Positions 11,640 through 24,349 of a stretch of 64,000 nt of DNA are shown here, piece after piece. The position numbers and the translations under genes are program-made. The stretch is from Vesta saturnalis (lineage: Eukaryota; Arthropoda; Insecta; Coleoptera; Lampyridae), in contig JARFJB010002198.1 of NCBI GenBank assembly GCA_036346205.1, positions 1,955,001-2,019,000 on the forward strand. The letters are read 5' to 3'. The notes below the pieces were generated by a model. It did not search any database. It was not told the origin of the DNA and was given only the letters and a program-made list of their open reading frames with translations. Positions within the stretch are counted from its first letter, which is position 1. Every line of letters starts with the position of its first letter.

Positions 11640-11819
11640 AATTGTTTTTCAGAACCGTAACTAAATTGTTGTTTATGTTAAATATTTGATATTGAAATAT
11701 ACTTAAATGGTGCTCCATGTGATAATCCTAATTTGTTAATTACTTATTTCGTAAATAAATTTCTAATTTATTTATTTACTTATGTGACAATAAAATATAT
11801 AACAATAAAATTTTGTTTT

Positions 11820-12081
11820 TTATGGTGAAGATACCCAAGGTGGAGTCATCGGTTGTGGATTTTGCAAATAAGACATCACAACAGCTGATATTGACAACAT
11901 AAAAGAACTGAGAATCTAAAACATAAATTATTTAGTTCAAGTTTATTCTGTAAAAATAAACTTACTTGTTTTGTATCATCCAATAAACGGGAATTTGCAA
12001 AACTAATGCAGGAACAATACAAAGCGACCCAAGCACACCATTTTAGTCTCATCATCAGACCGCACATACTAAAAATCATAC
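11820..12081 (-). CDS. Asterix: PAT complex subunit Asterix, exons 2 and 3
   Basis: Minus-strand exons 12081-11966 and 11915-11820 with intron GTAAGT...TTTTAG. They encode GMIFSMCGLMMRLKWCAWVA, then LYCSCISFANSRLLDDTKQ, and SSFMLSISAVVMSYLQNPQP followed by MTPPWVSSP and stop. This is an almost residue-for-residue match to metazoan Asterix (WDR83OS), a small ER membrane protein of the PAT chaperone complex that helps insert multi-pass membrane proteins with CCDC47. Two hydrophobic segments are visible. The first exon needed (phase 1) is the one at 56848-56968; together they give 110 residues, close to the usual 106. Minus-strand AATAAA signals lie around 11767-11778, so the 3' end overlaps that of the convergent gene. 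Confidence 0.95.
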
Positions 12082-12289
12082 CTGAAAAATAAAATTATCA
12101 ATCAATATAAAATTTTCTTTACAATTTCAATAATAATTATAATAATGTTTACATTTATTAAACAATACAATACATTTCATTTAGGGGCAAAATATCTAAT
12201 AAATCTAATTGGCACTTAATATCCTTGGAAACAATCGTCAATATAATTCTCACCATGGAACTTATCTGAGGGATATACTTAATATACAG

Positions 12290-12955
12290 AGTTAGTATAA
12301 AGTATGAAACCCCTGAGTATCTCCTTAACGGTTTATTATTTTTAAATAAAATTGATGTAACACGTCTCAATTTTTTTCTGTGGGGTTATTCGAAAAATAA
12401 AGCATACAGAAGTAAACCCACAAATTTTAATCAGTTAGAGTTATGCATAAGAAACTTATTGCTGCAAATGCCGGATGAATTTTTGCAAAATTCTTTGCAA
12501 GAATTTGATGACTGTTTAGGATATTGTCAGATAGCAGAAGGACGTAATTTTAAACATTTATTATAATTTTTGTAATTCATCTTATTTTTTGTTAAAATTA
12601 ATTAATTTTTAAGTTGTAGAGTTTTCAAGATTTGTTTTCATTAGTAATAACCCAAGAACATCGATAATCGAAATAATTTTACAACACTTCTCGAAAGCAT
12701 GTTGCCGGGCAACATTGTATCCAAAATTAAACAAGGAATTCAAAAATGTAAAAATATACAGGGTGTACGATTTAAAATGACAAAGTTGATATTTATTTCC
12801 TGTGTAACCGGAAATGATACAGTAAATCTGATTGCATTTTTGGATTGCTTGGATCTTTTTAGAAGGAGATGCCCAATTTTATTTAAAAATAATAAACCGT
12901 TGAGGAGATACTCAGGGGATTCCATACTTTATACCAACAGTATATGTGGACATCC
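12290..12955 (+). mobile_element. Truncated DD41D-type element between inverted fragments
   Basis: The block AATAATAAACCGTTRAGGAG at 12880-12910 is repeated in inverted orientation at 12322-12350, with flanking sequence on both sides (ACTTTATACYAAC). A TACAGGGTGT terminus at 12757 resembles the subterminal block of the 4.7-7.0 kb element, including a split CCGG motif. A transposase C-terminus lies between the arms, so this is a deletion copy. Confidence 0.6.
12366..12566 (+). pseudogene. Transposase C-terminal fragment
   Basis: The plus strand reads LNFFLWGYSKNKAYRSKPTN and then, about 25 residues on, MPDEFLQNSLQEFDDC, ending NFKHLL and stop. This is the last third of the same Tc1/mariner transposase family (FFLWGY...K..VY...PP...FEHLL). 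The third catalytic Asp position reads LNFF, so Asp is replaced by Asn. Everything upstream is missing: the fragment directly abuts the inverted arm. Confidence 0.7.
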
Positions 12956-13184
12956 CGGCCCTTAATGAAAAAACATTATATCATGATCAACGTGTGAACA
13001 TAATTATATTTATGTAAAAACCTATCATGTAGGACAGCATATATTTTTTTTTAAATTAAAGTATTGCTTGGAAATGATTGTAATATTTATGTACATGACT
13101 ACCATACAAGAATTATAGAAGAAAAGAGAACAAGAACATGCTATTAGCATTCTACCAATTCCCTAGTTTACTTATCTTTATAGT

Positions 13185-15755
13185 TATAGTTTAGTTGTGT
13201 GCATATTTTAAAATTATTTACGCGAATACAGGTTGTTTATTTAAAGAGGACCAAATTATTATAAAAAAAATTAAATGGAACACCCTGTATATTATTACTT
13301 TTTTGAATTCTACACATTGTTCCTAACAAATTCGCAATATATTTCCCTATCCCTAAATATAGCCGTTTTTGAGTTATTTTTATTTTTCTAAAAAAAATTG
13401 AAATTACAGAGTATGCTTTGAAAATGTACCTCCTTAACTGTTGAAAAATAAAAGTTATCTAATTTATATGAGAATATATACACAGATAGAGCTTCCTTTT
13501 AATGTGAAGAAAATGACATAATTGCATACAGGGTGCTTATAATTGACTTGCCAATCAACCATTATTCGAACTGGTAAAAGTTTACTTTTTCAAATAAAAC
13601 ACCCTGTATATTATTACATTTTTGGTTTCTACATATTAACCCTTATCAGTTCCCCATACAACTCCCTATCCCTAAATATAGCCGTTTCCGAATTATTTTC
13701 AAAATGTAAATGTAAATAAGATTATTGAGACATTTTTAAATCTATGGCCTCGTATAGATAAAAAAGAACATCATGAAACAATTGTATTATACATTAAAAA
13801 ACGCAACAAAAACTAATATATTATGACAGAAGACTAATTACAATTTTGTATTGGAGGCATTGCATGTTAACAAGAATTTGACAAATATTTACTTCAATTT
13901 CAAGTAAAATTCTAAAATCAAGTGTGCTTCTTTTAAAAATTGAATGTTTGACGTAAATAAATAAAACTGTAGTTTACCATTTACGAGTGTTATTGTTAGT
14001 AATCAAGATTTTTATAAAATGAATTTTACACAAAATGAGTTAGTTGATATGATATTTGTGTTGGGTGCTGCAGAAAGAAACTGTTTATTGGTCAGCAGAA
14101 TTTATGCTGAAAGATATGCAGATAGAAGACATCCAAACGCAAGATCGTTTCAGAAAGCTATGAGTAGATTTATTGCAACTTCGTGTGCCAATTACTCCAA
14201 ACATGAACGTGTTAAACCTTCTACAAATGAAGATAGTGAATTGAGGGTTCTTCTCGCCATCGAAGAGGATCATCACAGAAGCCAAAAGGACATAAGTGAA
14301 ATAGTTGGTATAAGTGAGAGATCAGTAGGCCGTCTTTTAAAGAAGAATCACTTACATCCCTATCATATTCAGTTACACCAAGAATTGAGCGATGCAGAAT
14401 TCGATCGAATTTTTTTTATAATATTTTATGGACAGACGAATCAACATTTCATAAGAATGGATTTGTTAATACACATAATTTTCATTATTATTCCTCAGGA
14501 AATCCACATTTATTAAGACAAGTTGATAATCAACATAAGTGGTCTTTAAGTGTCTGGGGTGCCATCGTTGGGGATTATGTCACAGGTCCATTCTTTTTTG
14601 ATGGACACTTGAATGGTGAGAAGTACCTTAACTTTCTGCGTAACGACTTACCGGGCTTATTAGAAAATATTACTCTTGATATTAGAGTCACAATGTGGTA
14701 TCAACATGATGGTGCTCCTGCTCACTACTCTGCAGATGTAAGAGATTATCTCAATAGTCTTTCCAAATAAATGGATTGGGCGAAATGGACCTGTGAGGTG
14801 GCCAGCTAGGTCCCCTGATCTGACAAGAATAGATTACTTTTTATGGGGATACATAAAAAGTATTGTCTATAGAGAACCACCAACTACTGCCGAAGATATG
14901 CGTAATCGTATAACACAGGCTTTTTATAGCATTACTCCTGAATTGTTGCATAGAACAATCTTTTAAAGATCGACTTCAGGTCTGCATCCGAGAAAACGGG
15001 CAACATTTTGAACAATTATTATAAATCATTATCGCTAATGACTAGCGTTAAATTATTTTTTTTTTATTTTATTAGTTTTCTATTTTTAGAAATAATTTTA
15101 ATAATTATAGTGTATTAGTTTCTGTTGCGTTTTTTAATTTGCAATACAATTGTTTTCCACTGTTTTCTTTTTCTATTTATACGAGGCCATGGATTTAAAA
15201 AAATGTTCCAATAATCTTATACATTTTGAAAAATTGAAAATAATTCGGAAACTGCTATATTTAGGGATAGGGAATTTTATATCGAATTGATAAGGGTTAA
15301 TATGTAGAAACGAAAAACGGAATAATATACAGGGTGTTCTATTTGAAAAAGTAAACCTTTACAAGTTGGAATAATGTCTGATTGGCAAGTCAATTGTAAA
15401 CACCCTGTATGCAATTATGACACTTTCTTTGCATTATAAGAAAGCTCTATCTGTGCACTTGTTCTGATATAAAGTAGATAACTTTTGTTTTTCAACGGTT
15501 AAGGAGGTACATTTTCAAAGCTATCTCGGTAATTTCAATTTTTTTTATAAAAATCGACATAACTCAAAAACGGCTATATTTAGGGATAGGGAAATATATT
15601 GCGAATTTGTTAGGAACAATGTTCAGAATTCAAAAAAGTAATAATATACATTCCATTCCATTTAAAATTTTTTTATTATAGTTTGGTCATCTTTAAATAA
15701 ACAACCTGTATACACGTGAGTAATTTTAAAATATGCACACAACTAAACTATAACC
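13185..15755 (+). mobile_element. DD41D Tc1/mariner-type element with long, layered inverted arms
   Basis: TACAGGTTGTTTATTTAAAG at 13227 pairs with the inverted copy ending at 15710. The inverted match continues outwards through GTTTAGTTGTGTGCATAT (about 13190 and 15745) and inwards to about 13790/15190. Inside each arm a second terminus pair is visible: TACAGGGTGCTTATAATTG at 13527, mirrored by CACCCTGTA near 15408, and CACCCTGTATATTATTAC at 13603, mirrored near 15326. The transposase on the plus strand sits in the middle. Confidence 0.8.
14019..15024 (+). pseudogene. DD41D transposase, three frame breaks
   Basis: ATG at 14019 opens MNFTQNELVDMIFVLGAAER, then AERYADRRHPNARSFQKAM (DUF4817 helix-turn-helix) and ISEIVGISERSVGRLLKKNH (second HTH). 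At about 14405 the frame slips and continues ILWTDESTFHKNGFVN (first Asp), WSLSVWGAIVGDYVTGPFFF, WYQHDGAPAHYSADVRDYL (second Asp). A one-base slip near 14760 leads to WPARSPDLTRIDYFLWGYIK (third Asp, 40-41 residues after the second), and a last slip near 14965 to the end GQHFEQLL. Length and order match a full transposase of about 330 residues. It would be active only if the breaks were absent. Confidence 0.85.
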
Positions 15756-15830
15756 CTATCCCAAATTTGATTAATCTAGCTTATATGAAACGGAAGATAT
15801 AGAAGAAGGCGCTCTTGTTGCCGGACCCTG

Positions 15831-16465
<635 letters not shown>

Positions 16466-16467
16466 GA

Positions 16468-19462
16468 GTTTTTTAAACGGCAATCATAGGTGGCCATGGC
16501 TCATTCAATTAACTCTTTTTTTTTCTGATTTCAAAAATGTATGGTGTACCATATTTTCTGTCTCTCTTTATCTCACATTTTATAAAAAATCATAATTTTT
16601 ATGTATTAAACAAAATAGTATGAAACCGAAACAAGAGTTATCCTACTACTTAAAATAGAACGAATTAAAATAGAAAAATATTATAACAGTAACAAAATAA
16701 CTTAAACCCTAAACTCATAAAAGGGCTTCAAAATGTCCACTATTCTTTTAGCACATATTTGACAACGTCTTAACATCTCTGCACTTTTAATTTAATCTTT
16801 TTAAATGGGAATCATAGGTGGCTCTGGACTCATTAAATTAACTATTTTTTCTGATTTCAAAAATGTATGGTTTGCCATATTTTTTATGTCTCTTTATCTC
16901 ACAATTTATAAATTTATAATTTTTATGTATTAAGCGAAATAGTTACTATTTTTTTTTCTCGTTACTTGTGAATAGCAATATTTATTTTTCTAGTTTGTAA
17001 TAATATGGTTTATTCTTACGAAGAAAGAAATGATATGCTATTTTGCTACTACGTGTCGAACAGAAATGCTAATGCTGCGTCTGAATTATACTATCGAACG
17101 TATATGGAAAGGAAACAACCAGATATATGAATATTCTTTAAACTGGATTTAAATTAAAAAAATTGGTGCTTTTACTAAATCTAAAATGTGCAAAATAAAA
17201 TCAATCTGGAAATTGAAGAACGTGTTTTAGCATAGTTGAATTTAAACCAACTACATCTCTTCGTGAAATTGCATATGAGTGCAACACTGTAGTCTATACG
17301 GGTGTCGTATAAATAATTCACCTACTTAACAATTAATACTTCTAGCCCAGAGCTATAATTAGCTATGTAAAATAATGGACAACTAGAAGATTTTATGCCA
17401 CTTTGCTCATCGGTAGATTAATAGGTCCAGGTTCAATAACATTAGATTTGCTTATTAACAAAAATAGAATTCTTAGATATTTTCGCTTTACAAAAAAGGT
17501 GTTGCTTCAAACCTGAAAATAAATAATGTAATCTCGGACGCCAATTTGTTTTTAAGGAACAAGTAAACCTTAAAAATAGAAAAGTCACAAAAAACTCATG
17601 AAAATAATAAGTAAAAAAATAATGACAACAATGAGTTTTATTACGATACTTAATTTGATCATAAGGATGATCTCTTAAACACTAATGTTAGTGATTCTTA
17701 ATTAACTGCCTTAAACTAAAATGTGAATTATTTAACAATATGAAATACCTGAAGAAATTTCTTTTACATTTTGGGTTTCACTGGAACTTCAGCAGATAAG
17801 GAAATGCTGTCGATTCATCACTTTAAATTTATTGTGCAATTTTAATGGAAGTTGAAGTAACCATCAGATTGATATGCTGGTAATTCCAAACATATAGAAA
17901 TTTCTTTATAAACCTCCAAACTGAATTGATTTTGTATGGTTCAAAGTCAAATTTGATAATTGAAATCCCACCTCGCAGCAGCAAAAGCTATTGCATCATC
18001 TTGCAAACTTAATGTTAAAATAAAATTAAACCCAAAGTAAAAATAAGTGGTAAGAGTATAAGAAAAATTACCTGAAATGTAAATGTCTCAAATTTCAGTA
18101 TAATAATTATAATAACTCCATATAAATGTGGCACTCTTAATAAAAAATTTAAACAAAGCGAAAATGGCTTCTACTTAAAACACGTAGTTCAAGCAATGAA
18201 TAAAGGACGCTCAAAGTAACCCTGCGCAATGACCGAAAATGACTCGAAGCGCAAAAAGGGATGTGCAGAAGTATAATACTTGAAATGATTTATTAAAAGG
18301 CTTATATATGGATATTTTAAGCCAATAAGGTATGCAACTAACGCTACACGAAATGTACTTAAGTTGCCAATATGACGTAAATTCTAAACATACATAAAAA
18401 GTTTGTTACAACTTCTAAGGATGAAGCTCATATTATATTAAAACAAAATAATTTTAAACCATACTATCCGCATGTGGGAAATACTTCGTATCCTAAAGAT
18501 TACCAGAAGGGATTACATTTTGCTAGATGGTTTATTAATAAAAATTAAGCTGACGATAATTTCTCGAAGACTATACTATTTACGGATGAAGCAAAATTTA
18601 CTAACTAGGATTATTAATAGAAGAAACAACATTCAGTGGGAGCAAGAACACCCCCATATTATTATTGAGAGAAGGGATCAACATGCTTTTTCAGTTAATG
18701 CTTGGTGCGGTATTCCCGATACCAAAATTCTTTGACAATATTTTTATGAACAGATTCTAAATTCTGCACGATACCTATCCTTTTACAAAACGAATTACAA
18801 GAAATCTTGAATGACCTTCTATTAAACTTCATCCAAAATCTGAGTTACTTTCAACACGACGGTGCACAAGCGCACAACGCACTAATTGTGTCAAACTAAT
18901 GGAAGAACGTTTTAATAATTGGATAGGGAATCAGGGTCCTATACTTGGCTGCCATGGTCTCCTGACTTAAGTCGTCTGCACTTTTTTTATGGGCAGCAAT
19001 TAAGGACAAAAAAGAAAAACTTTCGGATTCGGAAGTGTTAAAAAATAAAATAAAAATTACTATCCCACAAATTCGACCCAGAACCTTATTAACAGTGCAA
19101 TGACTTTAGGGTTTAAATTATTTTATTACTGTTATCATAATATTTTTTCTATGTATTGTGTTATAGTCTGTTCTATTTTAATTCGTTAGTAGTACAAATT
19201 GATTCTGATATTATTAAAATGATTTTAAATTGGTTTTTCTCAATTTTATGGTAGGATAGCTTTCGTTTCAGTTTCATGGCACATGCTATTTTGCTTAATA
19301 CATAAAAATTATGGTTTTGTATAAATTGTATAAACAGTTAATTAAATGAGTGCATATCCACCTATGATTGCCATTAAAAAAAAATACATTCTTGAAATCA
19401 TCAGAAAAAAATAGTTAATTGAATAAGTCTACAGCCACCTATGATTGCCGTTTAAAAAAAAA
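16468..19462 (+). mobile_element. Tc1/mariner-type element with doubled inverted ends (AATCATAGGTGG)
   Basis: AACGGCAATCATAGGTGG at about 16477 and AATGGGAATCATAGGTGGC at about 16803 are direct repeats. Both are mirrored at the other end, CCACCTATGATTGCCATT at about 19359 and CCACCTATGATTGCCGTT at about 19436. The repeat with TTTTTCTGATTTCAAAAATG follows each left copy. The ends are thus duplicated on both sides, as if one element had inserted into the end of a sibling. A short minus-strand piece at about 16720-16790 (MLRRCQICAKR) looks like the tail of that sibling's transposase. Confidence 0.65.
17004..19101 (+). pseudogene. Tc1/mariner-type transposase, heavily decayed
   Basis: The N-terminus at 17004 reads MVYSYEERNDMLFCYYVSNR, then ASELYYRTYMERKQPDI before a stop. 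The middle (about 17200-18400) has no recognisable coding and may contain other inserted sequence. The catalytic part resumes near 18460 with NNFKPYYPHVGN, KTILFTDEAKFTN (first Asp), FQHDGAQAHNA near 18850 (second Asp), and FLWAAIKDKKEKLSDSEVLK near 19000. Many stops and frameshifts make this one of the oldest copies in the window. Confidence 0.65.
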
Positions 19463-19865
19463 GTTAGTTTTATTATTGACTTTTTAAATTATGTGGGGAA
19501 TATTCCGTATTCTATAATAATAAAAGTATGTGATAGTAGTGGTTTTGTAGGAATTGCATCTAAGTGTTCTACTTCTTTTGTGATTTAATAACATAATTTT
19601 GAGAATTTGGTGTTGTAGAAGCAATAAATAAAGATCTGAATGAAAAGGAGATAGTAGGCACAGCAGGAACAATTGAAGTTTTGCCAGTAGACTCGCATAT
19701 ATTTATTAAATAATCATTTATTACATTAACCACATATTCTTTATTATTGCCTAATTTTTCAGAAAAATCATGGAGTTATGTTTTTGTTTATCATCCACAT
19801 TGTTTATCGTTCTTTGATTATTCCCCAATGTATCCTTCCTTTGTTTTTATATGTACGGATAGTTT
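19463..19865. other. AT-rich non-coding sequence
   Basis: No gene or repeat recognised. Confidence 0.4.
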
Positions 19866-19869
19866 TATT

Positions 19870-20460
19870 AAATAAGATATTTTGCTCATACTATTGAATC
19901 TTTAACTATTCGTGTGTAGGATTTGTAACATTCTTTCTTAACAAGTCCACTATTAATCTCATTGTACAACAGCCGCCTCATTTCCATAAATTCCTGTGGT
20001 TATCTATTCATTCCCTTTATTAACTTGGTTGATCTTTTTCTTTGGACAGTTATGGTTCTTAGTTTTGATATGAATTCAGATCATGCTGAATCAGGATCTT
20101 GATTGCTACAAACTTGCTCTGAGTTTTCATTCATAATATCCCGACAACACTTATCTAAGTGTTTTTATTGAGAAAATCCTGATAGATAATATGGTGTGAA
20201 GTGGACTTGTGTGTTGCCGCCATTGTACATGATCGGATATCATGGTAGGTATGTTGTATGCTTGATAAACAATGTCATTCGTTAGAAAATAATCCATGAC
20301 ATTGACTACCTGTAACTCTAGCACGTTTTATGCAGTATTTGAGATTATAGGTGTTTATAATGTCCATAAATTCTTGAGTATCTTTCTCTTGTGGGTTCAG
20401 GAGGTTTATGTTAGAATCACCCGCTATGTACATTTGGTATCTGTAAAGCATTTGGGTCAT
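19870..20460 (-). pseudogene. LINE endonuclease and linker fragment
   Basis: The minus strand from about 20430 reads YIAGDSNINLLNPQEKDTQE, matching the GDFNINLL motif of the APE-type endonuclease of non-LTR retrotransposons. After a frameshift it continues MDYFLTNDIVYQAYNIPTMI and SDH, the catalytic SDH motif. Further on, near 20000, SKLRTITVQRKRSTKLIKGM resembles the linker before the reverse transcriptase. It ends around 19870. The adjacent reverse transcriptase lies upstream on the same strand, which is the wrong order for one element, so these are two insertions. Confidence 0.6.
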
Positions 20461-20577
20461 TGTGTTTAATAGTTCTCTCTGAAATGTTTCCCGTTAGTAT
20501 ACAAACACACTAATAATATTTGATTGAGTAACACAGTAACCTGAACAGGCTAAATTTGGCCTATCGTGCTAAAGCAC

Positions 20578-21760
20578 TCAGGAACACCTAGGAGGATGGA
20601 TAGAGGGATAATGAATTGCCAATAGATGCCTATGAACAACTACCTTAAATTTTCTCATATCATAAGTGAGAGGAAAACAGGAACTAGGGAGATCATTCCA
20701 GAGTTTAGAAGCCGTGTAGAAAAATGTGGATTGCGCCCGTTTGGTACGACAAGTGGAGATTTGTACTGCATACTGATGATGTGAATGAGCGAACCGAGTG
20801 TTTCTCGCAAAGACAGCCCGAGATGGGAGCAAAGAATATAATTCAGCAGCACAATAGCCGTTGTAATAACGATAATACAAAGAAAGAACTGCAACCATCC
20901 TTCTATGCTCAAGGGACTGCATGTGAGAAGTTAACGACGGGTCATTTATAGGCCTAATCGCTCTCTTTGGAATACAATCAACGATATCGAAAGCGTATTG
21001 GGGAGCACTAACCCAGAGGTGAGAATTATATTCCAGATGAGGCCGAATTTGGGCCTTATACAGCAGAAGGAGTTGTCGAGAGGTACTGTACAAAAAGCCT
21101 ATTTTACGAGCAGCTGTTTTGGTAGCTGACAGAAGATGGTCAACCCACGAGAGATTTGAAGATACAGTCATAACCAACAGAGTAATAGAGTCTGAAAACT
21201 TAAGAACTGAGCCATTCATACTTACAACAGGAAATGATCGATCTTTTTTGGCGGACACAAGGCAACACTGAGTTTTGTTAGCATTAAATTTAACTAGATT
21301 ATTGCTTCCCCATTCGAGAATACGTTGAATGTCTTTGTTGATTGAATTTGTCATTTCAGCTTTAATTTCTTGATTTGACAGAGAAGGTGGATTATCACTA
21401 TGAATACAGAGATGAACTACAGTGAAGAGTGCTATCGTCAGCAAAGCAATGGATGGGGTTAGTTGTTGAAGAAATAAGGTTATTTATGTACAGCAGAAAA
21501 AGTGTAGGCGCTATAACGGATCCCTGTGGTACGCCCGCGTTAATGATAACTTCTTTTGAAAAAAGCCATCAACTACGACACGTATTCGTCTTTTATCAAG
21601 GAAACTAGAAACCCATTTGATGAGCGTATCATTTAACCCAAACGAGTTGAGTTTGGCAAGTAAACACATACGCCAAACTTGGTCAAATACCTTTGAGATA
21701 TCTAAAGCGACTACAACTGTTTCACCGGACTGCTCCTTCGGAGTCGGGCTCTTCTTTTAA
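20578..21760 (-). pseudogene. LINE reverse transcriptase, C-terminal two thirds (jockey/CR1-like)
   Basis: From about 21730 on the minus strand: VVVALDISKVFDQVWRMCLL (RT block with the first catalytic Asp), LNDTLIKWVSSFLDKRRIRV, then after a frameshift NAGVPQGSVIAPTLFLLYIN and CFADDST, the FADD catalytic box. The 21444-20578 frame continues with EWGSNNLVKFNANKTQCCLV, KIGFLYSTSRQLLLLYKAQI, RPHLEYNSHLWVSA and TASKLWNDLPSSCFP, the usual C-terminal region. The 5' part and endonuclease are missing (5' truncation is normal for LINEs), and frameshifts and stops near the FADD box inactivate it. Confidence 0.85.
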
Positions 21761-21879
21761 CCCACAGAGAAAACCAACGAATGCGGATTCCTTAAGGAAA
21801 CAACGCTTTTTCCAGAATTATCTGATTAATTTTGATGCACGCGTGGTATTCGGTAGAATATTTCCAGAATAGAAATGTA

Positions 21880-22200
21880 TATATAAAGATTTACTCGAAA
21901 CAACATTAGAGGCGAAATAGATTGATACGGAGCTCTAATTCTATTTTTCACATCTTCGCTTGTGGAGGGAGGATGTTAGTAAACCTTTTCTTTAACGTAG
22001 CCCCAAAGGAAGAAATCAAGGGACGTAAGATCCGGTGATCTGGCTGGTCAGTTGTGCATACCAACTCGTCCTATACACCTCATCGGATAATTTCTATCGA
22101 GATATTGCTTAATGTTGATTGCATAGTGTGGAGGAGCGCCATCCAGTTGAAACCACATCGTACGAATATTATCTACCTCGATACTTTCCAAAAGCTCTAT
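21880..22200 (-). pseudogene. Tc1/mariner-type transposase fragment
   Basis: Minus strand from about 22195: ESIEVDNIRTMWFQLDGAPP (second Asp), INIKQYLDRNYPMRCIGRVG, a stop, then PARSPDLTSLDFFLWGYVKE (third Asp) and HPPSTSEDVKNRIRAPYQSI. About 105 codons of the DDE domain with one stop. No inverted ends were found nearby. Confidence 0.75.
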
Positions 22201-22310
22201 TCTATTCTATTCTAATAAGGGGCCTATTGCTAACTTATAAGACAAACATAGGAACCTCTGTTAGGGCCTACGCCCTCCTGTCGTGGCCCCTTGTTGGGAA
22301 ATTTGAATTT

Positions 22311-22526
22311 GCGTCGTCATCTAGTTGTGTATGGACTAATGAATATTTTCTGTAATAAAGGTGGCACCATCTAGCGTTATATTTCTAGGACTAATCAGGG
22401 TTTTGTTTGTAACACCATCTAGTGGTATATTTTTAAACTAGCGAATGTTTTCTGTAATAGAGCGGCGCCGCCTAGCGGAATATCTCTAGGACTAATGAAT
22501 GTTTTCTGTAATAGAGGTTGATCGTG
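22311..22526. repeat. Minisatellite, unit about 48-55 bp, four degenerate copies
   Basis: The unit holds GGACTAATGAATGTTTTCTG followed by TAATA, then CACCATCTAGYGGTATAT. Copies start at about 22333, 22388, 22436 and 22489, with a half unit before the first. The copies differ by substitutions and small deletions. Confidence 0.75.
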
Positions 22527-22554
22527 TTCGTCTCCCCCTCGTCCCTTTCTCAAA

Positions 22555-22880
22555 CATACAAATCAATTAATCAAATCAAATTGATCAAATCAATTAAGCA
22601 GATGAATCCCAAACAAATCACGTTCGATCAAATCAAACAATCAGATTAATCAATCTCAATCAATCAATCAGCCAAAATCAATCTCAATCAATCAAATCAT
22701 AACTTACAGCCTGCGAAAACTAGCTTACACCTCAAAAATACTGATTAGGCTAACTTACACTTTGCTAAAACCAACCAACCACAATTCAAAAATACCAAAC
22801 TGATTTAACTTAATCATACAAAATCAGCTCTCAATTCAAAAAATATCAGTATGATTGAACTCAGAGTGCAAAAGAAAGCC
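22555..22880. repeat. AATCA-rich low-complexity tract
   Basis: Runs of ATCAAT/AATCAAATC words dominate, most clearly at 22560-22700, and fade towards 22880. No coding sequence. Confidence 0.7.
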
Positions 22881-23925
22881 AATCTGACACTTATTGTAGT
22901 TGCCCACCTAACGGCCCTTTCGCATTAACTGCAGCATTATTAGTGCAGGTTCAAGCACCGTTAGGAAAAACAAGTTTATTAACAAAAATTGAAGGAAAGC
23001 TTGGCATTTTAAAATATACTATTATTATAAACAATACATCATGTATTTAATCACATCCTTTATTGGATTTCCTTCTTCTTCTTGAACCATGATTCGTCCC
23101 TATCATCATCATGGTTTTGAGACTCGTTCTTCTCCTCTATCTCGTCGCCCTTCTTCCTCTTCTGTGAATAATCACCATTACCTTGGATGTGAGATACATC
23201 CAGCTCATCCACGTTATCATTTCTATCATCATCTTAAACGGTTATATTGTAATAGTTTATTAACAAGTCAGTAAAATCTCTAATGTCCGCTGATGTTGGC
23301 TCATAAACAGGAGAATACATTATAATAATGCTCACTCGATTACGGTTACACTTTAAGGAGCGAAACGCGCGAGAAACGAGAATGCTGGTGGTCTTGGGTG
23401 TTGTGAGCGGGCGCACTCGTCAATGTTCGGGTAGAATCGGTTATCTTCGGGAGAAGTTTGGAGTAAGGGTCGCCGAAACAGCCTTCGTAGCCATCTCAGG
23501 AGAAAATACCTCAGCAAAAAAGAAGTTTAGATTTATAAACATGCCCCTAGGGAAGATATTAGAGTGTGGTCACGTCAATATTCGCGCGCAAAAGTCAAAC
23601 GTATTCTATTTCATTTATCGAAATGTACGAAACGAAATCCACAACCTTCCACATCTTCGGTGCAAGAAGAAAGTGCCAGTATCAGCTCAGCAGGCAATAT
23701 AATAGGAAGGTTATAACTGCATGTTTAAATTAAAATACGTACAATGTATAATTTTCGAATTATTATTTCATTTGGATATTTTATGAAAAATGTTACAGAT
23801 GCATTGAAGAGGAAAAAACATATCTTGGCGAATTTGTGTAAAGGACTTCTGAAAAGCAGAAGGAGCAAATCACACTGCTGTTGCCAAGTTTTTCTTCGTA
23901 AATAATATACCGTTTAACGCAGCAG
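22881..23925. other. Unassigned sequence
   Basis: A 124-codon plus-strand frame at 23328-23702 (GC-richer, arginine-rich, e.g. NVRNEIHNLPHLRCKKK) is the only open stretch. I recognise no domain in it and do not call it a gene. The part 23040-23260 is rich in TCTTC and CATCAT words. Confidence 0.35.
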
Positions 23926-24293
23926 CTACTCAACAGTATAAAGACATGGTGGAAGCTTTGCGACCAGGTACAAAGGGCCGGACCGTTCTACGTTATCAGG
24001 GAGGCTTTTGGACAGCGTTTCGGAAGAATTTGAAGAGAAATTTGCTATGCAGTATACACTTGCCGTGAAAGTGTTGTCATTCTTGTGTACAAGTACATCC
24101 AGGAATGGGAGTTTTTGTTCCGACTCCAATTCCATTGTGAATTTTATGGAGGGTGCGCGGCTATTTAGATGATCTAGGAATTCATCTAGCTTATGCTTGC
24201 CGTGTTGAGAAACTACGAAAGTATTGCCCACGTATCTAAGCCACATCTTTGGTTTCTCTGTGAATTCGGATATCGCTTGGTCTTCAAAGTCTT

Positions 24294-24349
<56 letters not shown>

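Noticed and set aside
20275..21760. A single LINE spanning reverse transcriptase and endonuclease
   Set aside because: On the minus strand the endonuclease lies after the reverse transcriptase, the reverse of the order in jockey/CR1 elements, so two insertions are more likely.
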